Assembly: GCF_004751985.1 (NCBI RefSeq)
Contig: NZ_CP038492.1
Location: forward strand, 1,054,001-1,118,000
Source: Rhodophyticola sp. CCM32
Lineage (GTDB): Bacteria; Pseudomonadota; Alphaproteobacteria; Rhodobacterales; Rhodobacteraceae
Direction of reading: 5' to 3'
Length of the DNA stretch: 64,000 nt
Positions 18,294-28,122 of the stretch are shown here, piece after piece. Made by a program: the position numbers and the translations under genes. Below the pieces are notes generated by a model that saw nothing but the letters and a program-made list of their open reading frames with translations, was not told where the DNA came from and searched no databases. Each line of letters opens with the position of its first letter. Position 1 is the stretch's first letter.

Positions 18294-19049
18294 ATGGCAT
18301 TTGTAGAAATAGACGGATTGGTCAAACGCTACGGTACTTTATCCATATTTGACGGGTTCGACCTGACGATGAACGCCACTGACAGGCTGGTGCTGATTGG
18401 GCCATCAGGGTGCGGAAAATCTACGTTGCTGCGATGCATGATGGGGCTGGAAGATATCGCCGGAGGCAAAATCTCGTTGGGCGGCGGCGATTACATCACC
18501 GGTGCCGAACGCGGCAAAATGCGCCTGGACAAGACCGTCCAAAAAGAAGTCGGCATGGTGTTCCAGCACTACACGCTTTTTCCGCATTTATCTGTTCTAG
18601 GAAACCTGTGTCTGGCCCCCGTCCGGTCGCGCGGTATGGCGAAAAAAGATGCCCAAGAAAAAGCGATGGGGCTGCTGGAACGCTTTGGTTTGGGCGACCG
18701 GGCCAAATTCTACCCCTCGCAGCTATCTGGTGGGCAAAAACAACGGGTCGCGATTGCCCGTGCCTTGATGCTCGATCCCAAGCTGATGTTGTTCGACGAG
18801 GTGACATCTGCGTTGGACCCTGAATTGGTCAAAGAAGTTGAACAAACCATGATGGAACTGGCCGAGGCCGGTATGCCCATGATGATCGTTACCCACGACA
18901 TGCATTTTGCCCGTAACATCGCTACGCAAGTAGTATTTCAGGAACGCGGCAAGGTGATTGAGGCCGCAGCGCCAGATGATCTATTCGGCAACCCACAACA
19001 AGAACGGACCCGTGATTTTCTACGCAATGTTCTCAACATAGAAGGGTAA
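18294..19049 (+). CDS. Polar amino-acid ABC transporter ATP-binding protein
   Basis: A 251-residue ABC ATPase with Walker A GPSGCGKST (about residues 39-47), Q-loop VGMVFQHYTLFPH, signature LSGGQKQR, Walker B LMLFDEVTSALDPE and the switch His in MMIVTHDMHFAR. It belongs to the GlnQ/HisP group. Start ATG 18294 gives MAFVEIDGLVKRYG; the longer frame upstream overlaps the hairpin and SBP gene and is rejected. It powers the transporter formed with the two downstream permeases. Confidence 0.93.
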   Translation: MAFVEIDGLVKRYGTLSIFDGFDLTMNATDRLVLIGPSGCGKSTLLRCMMGLEDIAGGKISLGGGDYITGAERGKMRLDKTVQKEVGMVFQHYTLFPHLSVLGNLCLAPVRSRGMAKKDAQEKAMGLLERFGLGDRAKFYPSQLSGGQKQRVAIARALMLDPKLMLFDEVTSALDPELVKEVEQTMMELAEAGMPMMIVTHDMHFARNIATQVVFQERGKVIEAAAPDDLFGNPQQERTRDFLRNVLNIEG

Positions 19050-19053
19050 CGGC

Positions 19054-19725
19054 ATGGATTATGATTTCAGTTGGTTCCATGTCGAAAATGCACTCCCGAC
19101 CTTGGTGGAGGGGCTATGGGTCACGCTTGAACTCACGCTCTGGGCGAATGTCATCGGTCTGGTTCTTGGTTTTATCGTGGCCATCGGGATAATGTCGAAA
19201 ATCAAATTGATCACTTGGCCGCTGACCTTCTATGTGGAATTCTTTCGGTGCACGCCAGCATTGATCCAACTGGTTTGGTTCTTTTTCTGCGTACCGATCC
19301 TCTTTAACGTCTGGTGGAGTGCGCAGTTCATGGGGCTGCTGGCCTTGGGCCTAAACCTTGCCGCCTTCAACTCAGAATCTTACCGCGCCGCGATCCAATC
19401 CATTCCTGAATCCCACACCGATGCCAGCACGGCTTTGGGCCTGAATGTGTTTCAGCGGATTTTCTTTGTGATCCTACCTCAGGCGTTGCTGCTGGCGATG
19501 CCGGTATTGATCACAAACGGCATTGGGATTTTCCAGCAATCTGCACTTGTGGCGCTGATCTCGGTCGAAGACCTGATGTACCAAGGCCGCTACCTGTCTT
19601 CGCAAACCTTCCGCCCGATCGAGACGCTGACGCTGGTCGCACTGATGTATTTCGCGGTGTCGTTTCCTGTCTCGCAGGCCGTCACATATCTTGAGCGGCG
19701 TAGCAAACGCCTCATGGGATCATAG
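19054..19725 (+). CDS. Polar amino-acid ABC transporter permease 1
   Basis: A 223-residue inner-membrane permease of the HisM/GlnP type: hydrophobic helices, FYVEFFRCTPALIQLVWFFF near the middle and the EAA-like cytoplasmic loop ASTALGLNVFQRIFFVILPQ that docks with the ATPase. It begins 4 bp after the ATPase stop and is paired with a second permease. Confidence 0.92.
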   Translation: MDYDFSWFHVENALPTLVEGLWVTLELTLWANVIGLVLGFIVAIGIMSKIKLITWPLTFYVEFFRCTPALIQLVWFFFCVPILFNVWWSAQFMGLLALGLNLAAFNSESYRAAIQSIPESHTDASTALGLNVFQRIFFVILPQALLLAMPVLITNGIGIFQQSALVALISVEDLMYQGRYLSSQTFRPIETLTLVALMYFAVSFPVSQAVTYLERRSKRLMGS

Positions 19726-19736
19726 GGAGTAATCTG

Positions 19737-20402
19737 ATGGAACTTGATTTTACTTTCCTGTGGGACTTTCGGTGGGTGCTATTAAAGGGGCTTTGGACGA
19801 CGTTACAATTCGTTGGTCTGGCCATCTTTATCGGGCTGGTTTGGGGGTTCATCCTTAGTCTTGCGCGAACATCATCGAATTGGCTCATTTACGGGGTCAG
19901 CACCATTTACGTCGAGTTTTTCCGCGGCACTCCGGTGCTGATCCAGCTGTTTTGGATATTCTTTTGTCTACCCTTGTTTTTAAACGTCAACCTCAGCGGC
20001 TTTACCTCAGTGGTCATTGCCCTTTCACTTTATTCAGGTGCCATCACATCGGAGAGCTTTCGGGCCGCTCTCAATTCCATTGAGAGATCCCAACAAGACG
20101 CCTGCACCGCCTTGGGTTTGCCAAAAAGTGTGACGACGCTTTTCGTGGTACTGCCGCAGGCCATTCTTCGCGCGATCCCGAACCTGTTGTCCAACGTTGT
20201 GTCGTTGTTCAAGGAAAGCGCGCTGGTGTCAGCCGTCGGCATGGCGGATTTGATGTATGTCGGCCAAAACATCGCCAACAACGTGGCACGTCCGATTGAA
20301 ATTTTGACCGTCGTAGCTCTGATTTATTTTGCAATCGGCTTTCCTTTGACCCGCGCGGTCAGCGTGGTTGAGGCAAAACTACTCAAAGTTGTTAAGGCCT
20401 AA
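19737..20402 (+). CDS. Polar amino-acid ABC transporter permease 2
   Basis: A 221-residue paralogue of the preceding permease with the same landmarks: TIYVEFFRGTPVLIQLFWIF and the EAA loop DACTALGLPKSVTTLFVVLP. The two most likely form a heterodimeric channel. The next gene (SDR) starts 3 bp after its stop, so transporter and enzymes are probably on one transcript. Confidence 0.92.
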   Translation: MELDFTFLWDFRWVLLKGLWTTLQFVGLAIFIGLVWGFILSLARTSSNWLIYGVSTIYVEFFRGTPVLIQLFWIFFCLPLFLNVNLSGFTSVVIALSLYSGAITSESFRAALNSIERSQQDACTALGLPKSVTTLFVVLPQAILRAIPNLLSNVVSLFKESALVSAVGMADLMYVGQNIANNVARPIEILTVVALIYFAIGFPLTRAVSVVEAKLLKVVKA

Positions 20403-20405
20403 AGC

Positions 20406-21149
20406 ATGATTTCAACTCCTAAACCACGCGCTCTGGTCACGGGTGCCACGAGCGGGATCGGCAAAGCAATCAGCTTTGCGCTGTGTGACGCCGGATATGA
20501 AGTGATTGCCCTTGGGCGAAGCAAAGCCAATCTGGCCGATATGTCCGCGAAGAATGGTATTCGTCCGCTCGCGTTGGATCTGACAGACCGAGAGGCGCTC
20601 GCCGCCGCAATTGAAGACGAAACCATTGATGTGCTGGTTAATAACGCCGGTATTATGCCACCGATGGGATCGTTTGCGGATATGGCGCAATCGGACATCG
20701 ACACAACGCTTGAAGTGAATCTGAGCGCAACACTTGCTACCACACGACTGGTTTTGCCATCTATGATTGCGCGCGGACAGGGTCATGTATTTTTCACGGG
20801 CTCGACCGCCGGACATGCGCCCTTTCCCAACATGGCGGTTTATGCCGCTTCAAAAGCAGCAATTGCCAGCTTTGCCGCTGGTTTGCGCTGCGATCTGTCG
20901 GGCAATGGTGTGCGCGTGACGGAAGTCGTGGCAGGCCGGGTTGAAACAGCGCTTTATCGCGATGCACTAACGGAAGACGCTCGCGCAGAAATGTATTCTG
21001 TGTTTCAGGCTGTTCAGCCGCAAGATGTAGCACACATGCTGACAACCGTGTTGGCCATGCCGCCCCATGTCGACGTGACCCGTTTTGATATTCTGCCAAC
21101 CGCGCAATTTGTAGGCGGCGGTGGCTTTGCAACTAAGGATCAGAAATGA
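20406..21149 (+). CDS. Short-chain dehydrogenase/reductase 1
   Basis: A 247-residue classical SDR: cofactor motif VTGATSGIGKAISFAL, NNAG motif (LVNNAGIMPPMG) and catalytic YAASK preceded by the Ser in FFTGSTAGHAPF. After the second strand comes ALGRSKANL, whose Arg fits NADP preference. Its stop overlaps the next SDR by 4 nt (ATGA). The substrate is not deducible; in this context probably a hydroxy or oxo intermediate of the pathway. Confidence 0.88.
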   Translation: MISTPKPRALVTGATSGIGKAISFALCDAGYEVIALGRSKANLADMSAKNGIRPLALDLTDREALAAAIEDETIDVLVNNAGIMPPMGSFADMAQSDIDTTLEVNLSATLATTRLVLPSMIARGQGHVFFTGSTAGHAPFPNMAVYAASKAAIASFAAGLRCDLSGNGVRVTEVVAGRVETALYRDALTEDARAEMYSVFQAVQPQDVAHMLTTVLAMPPHVDVTRFDILPTAQFVGGGGFATKDQK

Positions 21150-21895
21150 AAGATTTATCTGTCGTGATTGTCGGCGGTGGGGCGGGCTTGGGCTTGCTGA
21201 TGGCGGAAATGGCTGTGGAATACGGCGCGAGCGGGATTGGTATTATCGACATTGATGCGAGTGCCGCCGAGGCCGCCTTGGCCACTGCCAAAGCTGCGGG
21301 CCTGCGCACCGCTTTTGCGTCTTGCGATATCCGCAAGGGGCCAGATGCCCATGCCGCCCTCAACGCAGTGGCTTCTGACTTGGGCCGAGTGGACACGTTG
21401 ATAAATTCTGCCGCGATCTATCCTCGCAAACCACTCCTTGAGATTACCGATGCTGATTGGGATGCGTCCAACGCGGTCAATATCAAAGGCACGTACCACA
21501 TGATGGTCGCGGCCATCGCGCAGTTCCGCGCACAAACCACGGACGTTGTGGTCAAAGGCCGGATCGTAAACATAACGTCGGTCGATGCCTTCAAGGCGCA
21601 TCCGCAAAACGCTCATTATGCCGCCACGAAAGCAGCCGTGGTCAGCTTGACCAAAAGCGTCGCACACGAAGTGGCCCCTGATGGCATCCTGGTCAACTCT
21701 GTTGCGCCTGCTGGGATGGCCACTGAGAAGGCACGCGCTTCTGGCTTCTTGGGCGAACTTGCCGCCGCAAGTCCGCTGGGCCGTGGTGGTGAACCCCGCG
21801 AAATGGCAGAGTGGGTGATGATGGCTGGCGGGCCAAAGAACACCTATATGACCGGCGAAAACATCATCGTCTCTGGCGGATACATTTATGCGTAA
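21146..21895 (+). CDS. Short-chain dehydrogenase/reductase 2
   Basis: A 249-residue SDR with a slightly atypical glycine motif (VGGGAGLGLLMAEMA), an acidic residue after the second strand (IDIDAS) that suggests NAD, a divergent NNAG motif (LINSAAIYPRK) and catalytic YAATK with Ser in VNITSVDAFK. It starts within the stop of SDR 1, so the two are translationally coupled and may act as a pair on successive steps. Confidence 0.88.
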   Translation: MKDLSVVIVGGGAGLGLLMAEMAVEYGASGIGIIDIDASAAEAALATAKAAGLRTAFASCDIRKGPDAHAALNAVASDLGRVDTLINSAAIYPRKPLLEITDADWDASNAVNIKGTYHMMVAAIAQFRAQTTDVVVKGRIVNITSVDAFKAHPQNAHYAATKAAVVSLTKSVAHEVAPDGILVNSVAPAGMATEKARASGFLGELAAASPLGRGGEPREMAEWVMMAGGPKNTYMTGENIIVSGGYIYA

Positions 21896-21904
21896 GGCTA
21901 GCTT

Positions 21905-22636
21905 ATGATCTACAAATCACGTCTGAAATCACAGTCTTGGGCCGGCGAGAACATCGGTATTATCGTCCTGGACTGCGAATACCCCTACATTCCGGGCAAT
22001 GTTGCGAATGCAACCACCTATGATTTTCCCGTGCGATACGCCGCTGTCGCCGGAGCCACAAACGACCGGCTGATCTACAACCGTGATCCCGAACTGCTTG
22101 CCCCTTTCATTGAGGCCGCGCAAAAGTTGGAGGCCGAAGGCGTCAAGGCGATCACTAGTGGCTGCGGATTCATGGCGCTGTTCCAAAAGGAAATCGCGGC
22201 AGCGGTCAGTATCCCGGTCTTTCTATCCAGCCTGCTCCAAGTACCGTTCATCCATCAGATCACGGGCAAACGCGTCGGCATCATCTCTGCCAGCAGTTCG
22301 AACCTGACCACTGAGCACCTTGAAAACACGGGCATCAGTGAAACCACTCCCTTGGCTGTCGCAGGCATGGAACACAACCGCGCCTTTACCCAAGCCATCT
22401 TTGAACCAGACTGCACGTTGGATGACGACGCAATCCGTGTGGGTGTGGTTGGCGTGGCGAACCAGCTGATGCACGACCATCCCGATCTGGGGGCCATCTT
22501 GCTGGAATGCAGTGATCTGCCCCCCTACGCCCATGCCATTCAGGCCGCGACAGGGTTGCCGGTTTTCGATTTCATCACAATGATCAAATACGTCCACACG
22601 TCGTTAGCGTGCAAACCTTATGTCGGCCTTATCTAA
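21905..22636 (+). CDS. Aspartate/glutamate racemase-superfamily protein
   Basis: A 243-residue protein of the two-cysteine Asp/Glu/hydantoin racemase superfamily. The probable catalytic cysteines are in ITSGCGFMALFQK and ILLECSDLPPYA, one in each pseudo-symmetric half. Other members isomerise maleate, reduce or decarboxylate malonates, or racemise hydantoins. The neighbouring hydantoinase/oxoprolinase genes make a racemase or isomerase acting on the imported compound attractive, but this is inference. Start ATG 21905 lies 9 bp after the SDR stop. Confidence 0.82.
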   Translation: MIYKSRLKSQSWAGENIGIIVLDCEYPYIPGNVANATTYDFPVRYAAVAGATNDRLIYNRDPELLAPFIEAAQKLEAEGVKAITSGCGFMALFQKEIAAAVSIPVFLSSLLQVPFIHQITGKRVGIISASSSNLTTEHLENTGISETTPLAVAGMEHNRAFTQAIFEPDCTLDDDAIRVGVVGVANQLMHDHPDLGAILLECSDLPPYAHAIQAATGLPVFDFITMIKYVHTSLACKPYVGLI

Positions 22637-22746
22637 AAACCATTCTTTGATGATTACTTGGGCATTCTAACAATTTCTGTACTGAAATCGGGCTTTGCTC
22701 TGACTACTCTTTTTGCACGCAAACCCCTAATTATCGGACTTCACAA

Positions 22747-24417
22747 ATGTCTCAGTCTACTGGCGGAAAGCTTCTCGTTGATTGCTTAATCGGCCTCGGT
22801 GCCAGCAAAAGTTTCGGGGTGCCCGGTGAAAGCTATCTGGCCGTTCTGGATGCTTTGCACGACACCCAAGGCGCGTTGGATTTCGTGCTGTGCCGAAATG
22901 AGGGCGGCGCGGCGTTCATGGCCAGCGCATATGGCAAGCTGACAGGGTCACCGGGCCTGTGTTTTGTGACGCGCGGACCGGGGGCAACGAACGCCTCAAT
23001 AGGCGTACATACGGCGATGCAAGACAGCACGCCAATGATCCTTTTCGTGGGGCAAGTGGGGACCGATATGCAGGGCCGGGAAGCCTTTCAGGAGGTCGAT
23101 TATCACGCCTTTTTCGGGTCGGTTGCGAAATGGGTCACGGAAATTGATGATGTGGATCGCATTCCTGAAATTCTGGCCCGCGCGTGGTCGACCGCGATCA
23201 GCGGCAGGCCCGGCCCGGTTGTGATTGCTCTGCCCGAAGACATGTTAACCTCGACAACAGATGTTCCTGCATTGACGACGGCAAGCCGGGTTCATGAGCC
23301 CGTTTTGTCTGACGAAACGCTTTCGGAGGTGACGTCAATTCTCGCTGAGGCCGAGCGCCCCTTGATCCTTATGGGAGGCAGTGGGTGGTTGCCTAAGGGC
23401 ACACAGGCTATGCAGGTTTTCGCGCAAGCTGCGGATATTCCCGTTCTTGCTGCGTTTCGGTTTCAGGATTTGTTTGACAACCACCTTGATACCTATGTCG
23501 GCGATGCTGGCGTCGGAATGACGGCTGCCACCAAAGAGCTGATCACCTCCGCAGACGTCATCCTCGCGGTCAATGTTCGGTTCGGCGAGATGACGACCGA
23601 CGGTTACACGCTGTTGAACGTTCCGATTCCTGCGCAAAAGCTGATCCATGTGCATGCCTCGGATCGCGAGTTGCGAAAAATCTACGTGCCGACAGTTGGT
23701 ATTCATGCCGGTCCGAATGCCTTCGCCGTCAGACTAGCGCAGCAGGCCATCGCTGGGCCCTGGGCCACCTGGCGCAGCGATGCGCGTGCCGGGTATGAGG
23801 CCAGCTTTGATGCGCCCGCCCAACCCAGTCCGGTCGATATGGTTGCGGTCACGGCATGGTTGCGCGACAGGCTGCCAAGCGATGCCATTTTAACAAACGG
23901 GGCCGGAAATTTCACCGTCTGGCCCAACAAGTTTTTCAAATTCGGGCCTGATCAACGCCTGTTGGCTCCGCAGTCAGGCGCGATGGGGTACGGTGTGCCT
24001 GCGGCGATTGCCGCCAAGGCTACATATCCACTCAGAACGGTTGTCTGTTTTGCAGGCGACGGTGATTTTCAGATGAATTGCACCGAGTTGGGCAGCGCGA
24101 TGCAGGCGGGTGCGCAACCGATAATTCTGATCCTCAACAACGGCACCTATGGCACCATAAGGATGCATCAGGAAAAGAATTATCCAGCGCGCGTTTCCGG
24201 CACGACGCTCGAAAATCCCGATTTTGTAACACTTGCCAAGGCCTATGGCTTTCACGCTGAGAATGTATCGACAACAGAAGAGTTCGCGCCAGCATTTGAA
24301 CGCGCCATGGCATCGCAAGGTGGTGCAATCCTGGAGCTTGATATTTCGCCAGAAGCCCTAACACCGCGGCAGACCCTCAGCCAAATGCGCGCAGCAGCCC
24401 AAAAGGCCGCACAATGA
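22747..24417 (+). CDS. Thiamine-diphosphate-dependent enzyme (acetolactate synthase/decarboxylase-like)
   Basis: A 556-residue ThDP enzyme in three domains. The N-terminal PYR domain has the cofactor-activating Glu in LCRNEGGAAFMASAYG, the middle domain is of the IlvB type, and the C-terminal PP domain has GDGDFQMNCTELGSAMQAG, ending in LNNGTYGTIRMHQE. It is not paired with a regulatory subunit, so biosynthetic acetolactate synthase is unlikely; a catabolic 2-oxoacid decarboxylase or carboligase fits better. A 110-bp gap precedes it, the widest in the second half of the cluster, so a promoter could lie there. Confidence 0.85.
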   Translation: MSQSTGGKLLVDCLIGLGASKSFGVPGESYLAVLDALHDTQGALDFVLCRNEGGAAFMASAYGKLTGSPGLCFVTRGPGATNASIGVHTAMQDSTPMILFVGQVGTDMQGREAFQEVDYHAFFGSVAKWVTEIDDVDRIPEILARAWSTAISGRPGPVVIALPEDMLTSTTDVPALTTASRVHEPVLSDETLSEVTSILAEAERPLILMGGSGWLPKGTQAMQVFAQAADIPVLAAFRFQDLFDNHLDTYVGDAGVGMTAATKELITSADVILAVNVRFGEMTTDGYTLLNVPIPAQKLIHVHASDRELRKIYVPTVGIHAGPNAFAVRLAQQAIAGPWATWRSDARAGYEASFDAPAQPSPVDMVAVTAWLRDRLPSDAILTNGAGNFTVWPNKFFKFGPDQRLLAPQSGAMGYGVPAAIAAKATYPLRTVVCFAGDGDFQMNCTELGSAMQAGAQPIILILNNGTYGTIRMHQEKNYPARVSGTTLENPDFVTLAKAYGFHAENVSTTEEFAPAFERAMASQGGAILELDISPEALTPRQTLSQMRAAAQKAAQ

Positions 24418-26500
24418 CCGCGGGAGAAATACGCCTTGGCGCTGACATTGGTGGCACGTTCACCGACGTCGCGCTCGACCTGCGCGGCACGCTGTTTTCG
24501 ACCAAGGTGCTGACCAATTACGCCGCCCCCGAACAGGCCATCTTGGATGGGATAGGGGTTGTCACGAAACAAGCCGGGATCGGTTTTTCCGACCTCGATA
24601 TCGTGATCCACGGCACGACGCTGGCGACCAATTCCTTGATTGAACGACGTGGGGCGAAGACTGCATTGGTGACGACCGAAGGTTTTCGCGATGTCATTGA
24701 AATGCGAACGGAAAACCGGTTCGATCAATATGATCTGAACCTCGTTTTGCCCACCCCGCTGATTCCGCGCCAACACCGTTTTCCGATTGCCGGACGACTG
24801 GACGCGCAGGGACGTGAGTTGTTGGCGTTGGATGAGGTGCGGCTAGAGGCTCTTGCCAATGAACTGGCTGCCGAAGCGTTTGAAGCCATTGCAATAGGCT
24901 TTATCCACTCTTATCAAAACCCCGCCCATGAAGAGCGCGCGCGCGCCATTCTGGCTGCTAAACTGCCCGGTATTCCAATCTCGATCAGTGCCGAAGTGTC
25001 GCCGCAGATGCGCGAATTTGAACGGTTTAACACCGTGTGTGCCAATGCATATGTGCGCCCGCAAATGCAGGACTACTTGACCCGTTTGCAATCGCGCATG
25101 AAGGAACAGGGCGCACAGTGCCCCATCTTTATGATCCATTCCGGCGGTGGGTTGATCTCGGTTGATACGGCCATCGCATTTCCGGTGCGGTTGGTTGAAT
25201 CCGGCCCTGCGGGTGGCGCGATCTTTGCCGCAGACATCGCCGCGCGCTTTGATCTGGAAAAGGTGGTGTCCTTTGATATGGGGGGCACCACCGCCAAGAT
25301 TTGCCTGATCGAAGACTTCACACCCCAAACGGCCCGCACGTTTGAAGTCGCGCGGACCTATCGGTTCTGCAAAGGCTCTGGCATGCCAATATCAATTCCC
25401 GTGATCGAGATGATTGAGATCGGGGCGGGTGGCGGATCAATTGCGTGGGTTGATGCCATGGAGCGCATTCAGACCGGCCCGGAATCAGCAGCCTCTGAAC
25501 CCGGCCCCGCCTGTTACGGCCGTGGGGGCGACCGGCCAACGATCACCGATGCAGATGTTGTTTTGGGTAAGATTGATCCTGACAACTTCGCCGGTGGCGC
25601 AATCAAACTGTCCAAATCAGCATCCGAGACCGCCATCGAAAAGGAGGTGGGCGCCGCATTGTCGCTCACCCCGCTTGAGGCCGCGTTTGGCATTTGCGAG
25701 GTCGTTGATGAAAACATGGCAAATGCCGCGCGCGTGCATGCGGTTGAGAATGGCAAAAATGTATCCGAAAATGTGATGATCGCATTCGGGGGGCGGCCCC
25801 ACTTCATGCGGCGCGGCTCTGTGAAAAGCTGGGCGTGGATCAATGCGTGATTCCGCAGGGTGCAGGCGTTGGATCGGCCATCGGGTTCCTGAAGGCCCCG
25901 TTTGGGTACGAGGCGCTTGCCTCGCGGCATGTGGGGCTTTCAACATTTGACGTTGATGCCGTTAATGCCATGTTGGCGGATTTGCGCAACACGGCAGAAA
26001 CCTTTGTGCGCGAAGGCACCGATGCGCCGATCAGGCGCGACGTGACAGCCTTCATGCGGTATCGTGGACAGGGGTGGGAAATTCCGGTGGCGCTGCCCGA
26101 CCGGGCGCTGGAAACTGCGGATATTAATCTGATCCGAGATCGCTTTGCGGCCAATTATGCGCGTTTCTTTGGTCGCGCTATCGACGGGCTAGACGGGTTG
26201 GAAATTGAGATTGTGACGTGGTCGATGAAGGCCTCGGATGAGTTATCCCGCCCGCACTCGCAGCCGCTACAGGGGACGGGGAATGGCGTTCCGGCACCAA
26301 CGACGCGGCCCGTGTTTGACCCGGCACAGGGAGTGATGTTGGGCAGCGCGATCATTGCGCGCACATCTTTGAAAGCGGGGGATCTGATCGCCGGCCCTGC
26401 GATCATCGTAGAAGATGAGACGTCAACAATCGTGACTTCGCCATTTGACGCCGTAATCCAACCGGAAGGCAGCATCTTGTTAACCCGGAAAGGGATCTGA
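24414..26500 (+). CDS. hyuA: Hydantoinase/5-oxoprolinase subunit A, with a one-base frameshift
   Basis: Frame 1 (24414-25850) carries the actin-like ATPase start LGADIGGTFTDVALD, VIHGTTLATNSLIERRG, and SFDMGGTTAKICLIED. The expected IAFGGAAPLHAARLCEKLGV is disrupted at the G run 25788-25793: six G are present and seven would restore the frame into the second part, which reads DQCVIPQGAGVGSAIGFLKA and runs to 26500. The repaired protein would be about 695 residues, normal for HyuA. The family uses ATP to open hydantoin or oxoproline rings together with HyuB. It starts in a 4-nt overlap with the ThDP gene and ends 2 bp before hyuB. Either a sequencing undercall or a true mutation. Confidence 0.88.
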
Positions 26501-26502
26501 GC

Positions 26503-28122
26503 ATGGCAGGACTCGATGAAATTCGCATGCAGGTCATGTGGAACCGACTTGTTTCTGTGGTTGAGGAACAGGCCCTCACCTTGCTGCGCACCGCTTTTTC
26601 GACCTCTGTGCGCGAGGCGGGCGATTTGTCGGCGGGCGTCTTTAACCCAGATGGTTTGATGCTGGCGCAAGCCGTCACCGGGACACCAGGGCATGTGAAC
26701 ACCATGGCCGAAGCGGTGTTCCATTTTCTGGCAGAAATTCCGCGCGAGGACATATTTGAAGGCGATTGTTACGTCACCAATGATCCGTGGAAAGGCACTG
26801 GACATCTGCATGACATCACGATGGTGGCCCCGTCATTCAAGGACGGAAAATTGGTCGCATTCTTTGCCTGTACTGCGCATGTCGTAGATATTGGCGGGCG
26901 CGGTTTTGGCGCGGATGGGAAGTCTGTTTACGAAGAAGGCATCCTGATCCCCATCATGAAATTTGCAGAGCGCGGCACCGTTAATCGCGATCTGATCAAC
27001 ATTCTGCGCAACAACGTCCGCGAGGCCAATCAGGTGGTTGGTGATTTTTATTCGCTGTCCGCCTGTAATGAAGTTGGGCATCGCCGCTTGATCGACATGA
27101 TGGTCGAGACGGGAATGGATAGCCTAGATGCCTTGGGTGACTTCGTCTTCAAAAGATCTCGCGCGGCGACACTGGAACGGATCGCGGCCTTACCCCAAGG
27201 CGCTTGGGATAACACGATGACGGTCGACGGTTATGACACGGCGATCAAACTGGCCGCCAAATTGACCGTCCGCGAGGCTGAGGTGAATGCCGACTTCACC
27301 GGCACGGACGGGGTCAGCAAATGGGGGATCAACTGCCCGCTGATTTATTCCAAGGCCTACGCCTGTTATGCCATCAAATGTGTGGTGGCCCCTGACATCC
27401 CGAACAATTCCGCGTCCTTAGAACCATTCACTGTGACCTCGCCAGTCAATATCCTGAACGCAGAACGCCCCGCGCCGGTCTCATTGCGGCATGTGATGGG
27501 TCATATGGTGCCCGATCTTGTTTTGGGTGCATTGGCCAAGGCATTGCCGGGACAGATCATCGCCGAAGGGGCGGCGGCGCTTTGGAATATCCATATCTCG
27601 GCGCGGCCACAGGCGGGTGTCGATGGACGCAATGCAGAGGTGCTGATGTTCAATTCTGGCGGCACGGGTGCCCGACCGGATCTAGACGGTTTGGCCGCGA
27701 CCGCCTTTCCTTCGGGCGTGCATACCATGCCGATTGAAGCGACGGAACAAACGGGTCCGATCATCGTCTGGCGGAAAGAATTGCGCCCCGACAGTGGCGG
27801 CGCAGGACGGCTGCGCGGTGGCCTGGGCCAAGTGATCGAGATTGCGGCGGCTGAAGGTCACGAGTTTGATTTTTCGGCGATGTTTGACCGCGTCAACCAT
27901 CCCGCTCGTGGGCGCGACGGTGGCGAAAATGGTGCGCCCGGCGTGGTCGAGCTTGATGATGGTACCAAGATGCGCCCCAAGGGCTGGCAACATGTACCAG
28001 CAGGCCGACGGTTGGTGCTTATGGCACCGGGCGGAGGCGGCTTTGGCCCCGCCAAGGAACGCTCCGATGATGCCCAAGACGCAGATCGAGTTGCAGGGTA
28101 TCTGACGGAGGCAAAGCCATGA
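26503..28122 (+). CDS. hyuB: Hydantoinase/5-oxoprolinase subunit B
   Basis: A 539-residue HyuB-type protein: the N-terminal IRMQVMWNRLVSVVEEQA and STSVREAGDLSAGVFNPDG, the CYVTNDPWKGTGHLHDITM block with acidic and His metal-ligand candidates, and the C-terminal GGAGRLRGGLGQVIEI. With HyuA it forms an ATP-dependent amidohydrolase or carboxylase of the hydantoinase/oxoprolinase/acetophenone carboxylase superfamily, so ring opening is the usual but not the only reaction. It overlaps the aminotransferase gene by 4 nt. Confidence 0.9.
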   Translation: MAGLDEIRMQVMWNRLVSVVEEQALTLLRTAFSTSVREAGDLSAGVFNPDGLMLAQAVTGTPGHVNTMAEAVFHFLAEIPREDIFEGDCYVTNDPWKGTGHLHDITMVAPSFKDGKLVAFFACTAHVVDIGGRGFGADGKSVYEEGILIPIMKFAERGTVNRDLINILRNNVREANQVVGDFYSLSACNEVGHRRLIDMMVETGMDSLDALGDFVFKRSRAATLERIAALPQGAWDNTMTVDGYDTAIKLAAKLTVREAEVNADFTGTDGVSKWGINCPLIYSKAYACYAIKCVVAPDIPNNSASLEPFTVTSPVNILNAERPAPVSLRHVMGHMVPDLVLGALAKALPGQIIAEGAAALWNIHISARPQAGVDGRNAEVLMFNSGGTGARPDLDGLAATAFPSGVHTMPIEATEQTGPIIVWRKELRPDSGGAGRLRGGLGQVIEIAAAEGHEFDFSAMFDRVNHPARGRDGGENGAPGVVELDDGTKMRPKGWQHVPAGRRLVLMAPGGGGFGPAKERSDDAQDADRVAGYLTEAKP

